9,177 nt of DNA from Bacillota bacterium. GTDB lineage: Bacteria; Bacillota; Clostridia; Oscillospirales; Ruminococcaceae. Numbering within the stretch: the first letter of the stretch is position 1; each line of letters begins with the position of its first letter. A program made the translations under genes and the position numbers. Below, piece by piece: positions 4,866 to 9,177 of the stretch. Location: positions 1 through 9,177 of the forward strand of contig JAEWZG010000127.1 in assembly GCA_023395435.1 (NCBI GenBank). The letters are read 5' to 3'. Under the pieces are notes generated by a model. It ran no database searches, was not told where the DNA came from, and worked only from the letters and a program-made list of their open reading frames with translations.

Positions 4866-7466
4866 TTGTCAGATATAAAATTCTCTGTTGATGAAATTTT
4901 AAATGAGTATTCGAAAAGAAAAGACGAACCGAAAAAGCCAAAGTCATCTTACGATGTTGAAGAACTTCTCGGCTCGACAGAAAAAGGCGATAGAAAAAAG
5001 GATAGTAAGGCATTTGAGTTTGATAAAGAAGATGCTCTTAGAAAAGAAATGCTTTTTGATAATACACAATCTATACTAACACAATATTCAAAGCAGAAAA
5101 CAAATAGCGAAGCTGTTAATGAAACAACACCTTCATTTGACGATACACAATCAATTCTGACACAATATTCGAAGAATGAAAATAAAGAAAGTATTGAAAA
5201 AAACGAAGATAGTCTATCAGCTTATCTTGGAAATACTCAGTCGATATTAAAGCAGTATTCCAACAAAGAAGAAGAAACCGATAATAATTTAAATACTTCA
5301 AAGCTATCAGATAACAACAGTCAGCATAATACTAAAAATTTACATAAAGCTAAAGATACTCAGGCACTTTCTCTTGAAGAGAAATTAGCAAAATCAAATG
5401 TTAAGCCTATCAAAAAAAGTTCAGGTAATACCGAAATCATTGAAGGCATACTAAAACTTAAAAAAGAACGTGTTTTAAGTAAGACAGCTGAACTTGTTCC
5501 TATTAACAGAAAGAATATCAATGATATTCACCTTGATATTACTTCAAAAATAATTCCAAAAACAGAGCAGATTTCTATTCCTGACACGTCAGACGAACTC
5601 AGTAAAATGAGTATGCTTGCTGAAAAGAGAAATAAAAAAATCAAGGACTTTGTTCTTTCAACAGATATTGATAATAACGATGAAGAAGCTGAGATCCAGG
5701 AAGAAGAATATGATATCGTTGATGATTTTAATGATATAGAGGATGCTCCAAGCATCGCAAATGAATTAAGTCAACTAAAGGGTAGTTTTGCTATTAAAAT
5801 TTGCTTTATGCTTATAGCAACAGTTCTTTCGTCATACATTGCATTTGCTAACGATTTTGAGTGGCCTGTGCCTAGCCTGTTGCATATTGACACAAGCCCA
5901 ACATCATTCCTGTTTGTTAATATTGTTATTGGAATACTATGTTTATTTGTTTGTGGTTCTGTTGTTAAAAACGGTATGGTGGGATTCTTCACATTCAATG
6001 CCGACGGAGATAGTTTGCCTGCTATTGCGATTGTAACAAGCCTAATTACTTCATTAGTATATTTTGCTGAAACTCCTCTATTAAAAAATAATAGAATACA
6101 TATATTCATTCCTGTCGCCATTGGCTGCCTACTATTCAACACAATCGGCAAGCTACTGATTGTTTCAAGAGCAGAGAAGAACTTCAAGTATATTTCTGAT
6201 GATAATGAAAAATTTGCATTGTTCCAGATTGATGATACTGAGAAGGCCGCTAAATTTACAAGAGGTGCCTTATCTGGTTACCCGTCGCTTACAGCAATGA
6301 GAGAAGCAGGGTTTGTTGAAAACTTTATGAAGTCATCATTCTCATCTGATCTCACTGATGCATACTGCAGAAAAGCTGTTCCAGCAATATTCTTCTCTTC
6401 ATTGGGTATTGCACTTATTTCAATTGTAATGAACAATAATATAGAAATGACAACAAGAATATTCGTTGCATTATCAACACTTACCGGAACGATTTCATTA
6501 TGTGCATCATTTGCTGTTATGCTAATTGTAAATCTTCCTTTTTCTCGTTTGACAAAAAAGATGCTTTTGTCATCGGCCTGTGTTTTAAGTTATGACGGCG
6601 TTGAAGATTTCAGCGATACAAATTCAGTTCTTCTTGATGTCAATCAGCTATTCCCTGAAGGAAGCGTTGAGCTTATTAATTTAAAGCAGCTTTCTGCTAC
6701 AACATTAGAAGAAGGAATTTTAATTGCAGCAAGCCTCTCTTGCCACGCAGGAAGCGTTCTAAAATCAACATTCTATAAAATGCTCAAGGGTAATACAGAA
6801 ATGCTTTATCCTGTTGAAAGCTATTTATATGAAGATACATTAGGACTTTCAGGCTGGATTGGTAATAAGCGAGTTCTTCTCGGGACACGTGAACTTATGA
6901 AAAACCATAGTATTGAAGGATTGCCAAGCACCGCTAAGGAAGCAAACTATGCAAACGGCAATACTGTTCTTTATCTATCAGTTTCTGGTGAAGCAACAAC
7001 AATGTTTATTGTAAAAGTCAAGGCAAGCATTGGCGTTTCAAAATGGCTCAGAGAATTAGTTAGAAACGATATAACTATTGTTCTTCGTTCTGTTGATTCG
7101 ATTATATCTTTAAATCTTCTTTCTGACTTGTTCCATATCCCAACAGATTACTTCAAGCTTATACCATTCAGACACCACACTGATTTTGAAGCACAGACGG
7201 CATACACTGCAAAGAGCTCTTCACCTTTGATATGTTCTGGAAGATTCCAGTCATTTGCTTCGCTTATTACTCACGTCAGAGGACTTAACAAAACAGCAAT
7301 TGCTGGAATGTTCTTTGTACTTACATCATGTATTATGGGTGTACTTTTATCTTTATGTATGACTTTCCTTTCATCGTTCAGTCAGATTTCGGCTTCGGCT
7401 GCTTTATTATTCAATATGGGTTGGGTCGCAATACTTTTACTGTTTTTGATGTTCAGAAGAAAATAA
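4866..7466 (+). CDS. P-type ATPase-like membrane protein lacking catalytic motifs (probable pseudoenzyme)
   Basis: An 866-residue protein of unknown function. I start it at the TTG at 4866, nine bases after AAGGAG; the TTG at 4857 touches that site and is too close. Residues 1-300 are hydrophilic, with four ILxxYS repeats and an acidic stretch (267-295). Eight hydrophobic helices follow (about 308-327, 348-367, 384-400, 411-433, 504-522, 532-557, 810-834, 843-863), the P1B-type ATPase pattern. Between helices 6 and 7 lie a P/N-like domain: SVLLDVNQL (587-595) sits where DKTGT belongs; GWIGNKRVLLGTREL (663-677) and NGNTVLYLSVSGE (697-709) match the nucleotide-binding domain and its return to the P domain; TIVLRSVD (737-744) sits where TGDN belongs. 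The actuator region is only about 70 residues without TGE; CPC and GDGxND are absent. Transport is therefore unlikely; a sensor or scaffold is inferred. It is co-transcribed with rlmB (20-bp gap) and ends at a bidirectional terminator. Confidence 0.8.
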   Translation: MSDIKFSVDEILNEYSKRKDEPKKPKSSYDVEELLGSTEKGDRKKDSKAFEFDKEDALRKEMLFDNTQSILTQYSKQKTNSEAVNETTPSFDDTQSILTQYSKNENKESIEKNEDSLSAYLGNTQSILKQYSNKEEETDNNLNTSKLSDNNSQHNTKNLHKAKDTQALSLEEKLAKSNVKPIKKSSGNTEIIEGILKLKKERVLSKTAELVPINRKNINDIHLDITSKIIPKTEQISIPDTSDELSKMSMLAEKRNKKIKDFVLSTDIDNNDEEAEIQEEEYDIVDDFNDIEDAPSIANELSQLKGSFAIKICFMLIATVLSSYIAFANDFEWPVPSLLHIDTSPTSFLFVNIVIGILCLFVCGSVVKNGMVGFFTFNADGDSLPAIAIVTSLITSLVYFAETPLLKNNRIHIFIPVAIGCLLFNTIGKLLIVSRAEKNFKYISDDNEKFALFQIDDTEKAAKFTRGALSGYPSLTAMREAGFVENFMKSSFSSDLTDAYCRKAVPAIFFSSLGIALISIVMNNNIEMTTRIFVALSTLTGTISLCASFAVMLIVNLPFSRLTKKMLLSSACVLSYDGVEDFSDTNSVLLDVNQLFPEGSVELINLKQLSATTLEEGILIAASLSCHAGSVLKSTFYKMLKGNTEMLYPVESYLYEDTLGLSGWIGNKRVLLGTRELMKNHSIEGLPSTAKEANYANGNTVLYLSVSGEATTMFIVKVKASIGVSKWLRELVRNDITIVLRSVDSIISLNLLSDLFHIPTDYFKLIPFRHHTDFEAQTAYTAKSSSPLICSGRFQSFASLITHVRGLNKTAIAGMFFVLTSCIMGVLLSLCMTFLSSFSQISASAALLFNMGWVAILLLFLMFRRK
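4887..5264 (+). repeat. Four short protein repeats in the pseudo-ATPase N-terminus
   Basis: The encoded repeats are VDEILNEYSK (4887-4916), NTQSILTQYSK (5061-5093), DTQSILTQYSK (5142-5174) and NTQSILKQYSN (5232-5264). The last three are spaced by 27 and 30 residues. Codons differ at many silent positions among the three near-identical copies, so they are old and kept at protein level rather than recent DNA duplications. They look like short linear binding motifs in a disordered region. Confidence 0.8.
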
Positions 7467-7475
7467 AATTACTAA

Positions 7476-7504
7476 AAAGCCTGTGGATATTATCCACAGG
7501 CTTT
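7476..7504. terminator. Bidirectional terminator between convergent genes
   Basis: AAAGCCTGTGGATA (7476-7489) and TATCCACAGGCTTT (7491-7504) form a perfect 14-bp inverted repeat around a single central T. T-rich sequence follows on both strands: TTTATTTTA on plus and TTTTTAGT on minus. It lies 10 bp after the pseudo-ATPase stop and 3 bp beyond the helicase stop. One arm contains TTATCCACA (7490-7498), an exact DnaA-box consensus, probably by chance. Confidence 0.9.
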
Positions 7505-7507
7505 ATT

Positions 7508-9177
7508 TTATCTACCCTTATAAGGCTTTTTAACTCTCGAATTATTGAATTTGTCGCCACGAGGCTTAAAATTCTTTCTGTTATCTCTATAATGATTATC
7601 ATTTCTGCCAGTAGATGCAGTACCCTCAATCAATTGCGCAGATACACGAGTACCGTTAATCTTACTGTTGTGCATTGCCATTAGAATATTTTCTTTTTCT
7701 GATTCAGGAATTTCAACAGTAGTATGCTTATCAAAAATATCAATTTTGCCAAAGCTTTTACCCGTTAAGCCTGTTGCTTCAACAAGTGCACCTAAAACAA
7801 AATTTGGAGCAATTCTCTGTAATCTACCAACATCAAGCATAAGCTTACATCCTTTTGAAGTTGGCTTAGCGTGTCTTTCATATTCAGGTTTGCTCTTCGA
7901 CATTTCAATTACTGGAATATTCTTAATTTCCTTATTTAGCTGCATTGATAGCAATGCTGCTGCTAAAGTTTCAGCCGATAAACCGTCTGCTGTGAGGGTG
8001 TTTACCATATTAATATAATCAGTATGCTTGCCTTCACTGATAACCTTATTGAGCTTTTCAGCAAAATTACCGAGCTTTTTACTCTTTATATCATCAGCAG
8101 AAGGAAGTGACTTCTGACTGATTATAGCTTTTGTAAAATTCTGAATATCGCGCATTTCGTAATACTGCTTTCTTCCGCTTGTGAATGTAAAAGCAATACC
8201 CTTCTTGCCGGCACGTCCTGTTCTACCTATTCTATGAATATAATATTCATTATCCTGTGGGATATCATAATTGAAAACTGCATCAATATCGTCAACGTCA
8301 ATACCTCTCGCAGCAACGTCCGTTGCAATTAGTATAGGTGTCTTTCCTGACTTGAAGCGGTCCATAACCTGTGTTCTTGCTGCCTGCTTCATATCACCAT
8401 GAATTCCTGAAGCCTTGAAGCCTTTTGCTGTTAGTGCTTCCGTAAGTTCATCAACCATTCTCTTTGTATTGCAGAAAATCATTGATAGTTTTGGCTCGTA
8501 CATTGAAAGCAAGAGTACCAAAGCATCAAGCTTTCTTCCTGATGGAACTTCATAGAAATACTGCTCAATAGCTTCTACAGTACGCTGTGCTGTATCAACT
8601 TTTACATGTTCAGGCTCAGTAAGATATTTCTTTGATATGGCCATAATGGCAGGTGGCATTGTTGCTGAAAAAAGAACAGTCTGTCTTTCTTCAGGGACCT
8701 TTTCAAGTATCTTTTCAATATCCTCTCTGAAGCCCATGTTGAGCATTTCGTCAGCTTCATCAAGAATAACTGTTCTTAAAGTATCAAGCTTTAAAGTTCG
8801 TCTTTCTATGTGGTCAATCAGTCGGCCTGGTGTTCCGACAACAATGTTTGCACCTCTCTTAAGTGCTGATATCTGTCTTTCCATTGAAGCTCCGCCATAT
8901 ACAGCCGCTGGTTTTACCCATGGCATGAATTTTGAGAAGCGCTCAATTTCAGTACAAGCCTGCATTGCAAGTTCTCTTGTTGGGCACATAATAAGTACTT
9001 GAACATTCTTTCTGTCATCGCGCGATATTCGCTCAATTGCAGGAATACCAAAAGCCGCTGTCTTTCCTGTACCAGTATTTGAACGACCGATAACATCCTT
9101 ACCCTCAAGAAGAACAGGAATACTCTTTTCCTGAATCATAGTAGGCTCCTTATAGCCCAATTCTTCTATTGCACGCA
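7508..9177 (-). CDS. DEAD-box ATP-dependent RNA helicase, DeaD/CshA type with DbpA-like RNA-binding domain (5' end cut)
   Basis: ATP-driven RNA unwinding enzyme of the group acting in ribosome assembly, cold adaptation and mRNA turnover. The frame stays open to the right edge (RAIEELGYKEP), so the N-terminal 20-25 residues are outside; the TTG at 9158-9160 is an internal Leu. Numbering from the first full codon (9173-9175), the motifs are the Q motif GYKEPTMIQ (7-15), I SNTGTGKT (32-39; the first residue is usually A), Ia PTRELA (65-70), Ib TPGR (115-118), II DEAD (139-142), III SAT (170-172), V ATDVAARGID (284-293) and VI HRIGRTGRAG (314-323). A DbpA-type RNA-binding fold spans about 442-517, and a basic Arg/Asn/Lys tail ends the protein (519-555). 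It converges on the rlmB operon across a shared terminator. DeaD, CshA or DbpA orthology cannot be fixed without the N-terminus and a tree, so no symbol is given. Confidence 0.95.
   Translation of the reverse strand, partial: RAIEELGYKEPTMIQEKSIPVLLEGKDVIGRSNTGTGKTAAFGIPAIERISRDDRKNVQVLIMCPTRELAMQACTEIERFSKFMPWVKPAAVYGGASMERQISALKRGANIVVGTPGRLIDHIERRTLKLDTLRTVILDEADEMLNMGFREDIEKILEKVPEERQTVLFSATMPPAIMAISKKYLTEPEHVKVDTAQRTVEAIEQYFYEVPSGRKLDALVLLLSMYEPKLSMIFCNTKRMVDELTEALTAKGFKASGIHGDMKQAARTQVMDRFKSGKTPILIATDVAARGIDVDDIDAVFNYDIPQDNEYYIHRIGRTGRAGKKGIAFTFTSGRKQYYEMRDIQNFTKAIISQKSLPSADDIKSKKLGNFAEKLNKVISEGKHTDYINMVNTLTADGLSAETLAAALLSMQLNKEIKNIPVIEMSKSKPEYERHAKPTSKGCKLMLDVGRLQRIAPNFVLGALVEATGLTGKSFGKIDIFDKHTTVEIPESEKENILMAMHNSKINGTRVSAQLIEGTASTGRNDNHYRDNRKNFKPRGDKFNNSRVKKPYKGR

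Noticed and set aside
5528..6187. Minus-strand open frames of 75 and 138 residues under the pseudo-ATPase gene
   Set aside because: Both are antisense to an intact gene, have serine-rich or patchy composition and lack plausible starts.
7668..9002. Plus-strand open frames of 116-121 residues under the helicase gene
   Set aside because: They are mirror images of helicase codons (Ser/Ile-rich) with no ribosome binding sites.
9158..9160. TTG at 9160 as the helicase start
   Set aside because: The frame stays open to the edge with family-typical residues RAIEEL before it, so it is an internal leucine codon.

Overview
The window looks like chromosomal DNA from a low-GC Gram-positive anaerobe, most likely a clostridial gut bacterium of the Ruminococcus/Oscillospiraceae type. 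The basis is the AT-rich intergenic DNA, strong AGGAGG-type ribosome binding sites, sigma-A-like promoters, a Bacillus-like class II aldolase, and small conserved proteins (a DUF6062-like protein, a two-helix membrane protein ending in GEEDDLSKY) that I associate from memory with Clostridia. The genus is an inference. I see no tRNA or rRNA, CRISPR array, insertion sequence, phage gene or pseudogene.

Layout. Bases 1-2354 are read on the minus strand: a class II fructose-bisphosphate aldolase cut by the left edge with its own promoter, a YbjQ/UPF0145 protein, a small two-helix membrane protein overlapping the YbjQ gene by 20 bases, and an OGG1-type 8-oxoguanine DNA glycosylase. A divergent promoter region at 2355-2464 separates these from plus-strand genes: a protein with two C-x2-C...C-x2-H modules (DUF6062-like) closed by a strong terminator, a 363-bp AT-rich non-coding stretch with two inverted repeats and an array of TTTCAAC repeats, and an 85-residue tail-anchored protein. 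Next comes a probable operon of rlmB (23S rRNA 2'-O-methyltransferase) and an 866-residue membrane protein. A bidirectional terminator at 7476-7504 separates that operon from a convergent DEAD-box RNA helicase of the DeaD/CshA type, cut by the right edge.

The most unusual item is the 866-residue protein (4866-7466). Its C-terminal 560 residues follow the order of a P1B-type ATPase: eight predicted membrane helices, a nucleotide-binding-like domain and a phosphorylation-like domain. The catalytic signatures are missing: DKTGT reads DVNQL, TGDN reads RSVD, the actuator domain is reduced to about 70 residues, and no CPC or GDGxND motif is present. About 300 hydrophilic residues with four short repeats take the place of the usual metal-binding domain. 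I interpret it as a P-type ATPase pseudoenzyme turned into a membrane scaffold or sensor.

Functional links: rlmB and the helicase both belong to 23S rRNA or ribosome maturation, but the genes converge and are transcribed separately. Co-transcription of rlmB with the pseudo-ATPase is the only direct context clue to the latter's role. The glycosylase, small membrane protein and YbjQ gene may be partly co-transcribed, although the last two also have a good promoter of their own.
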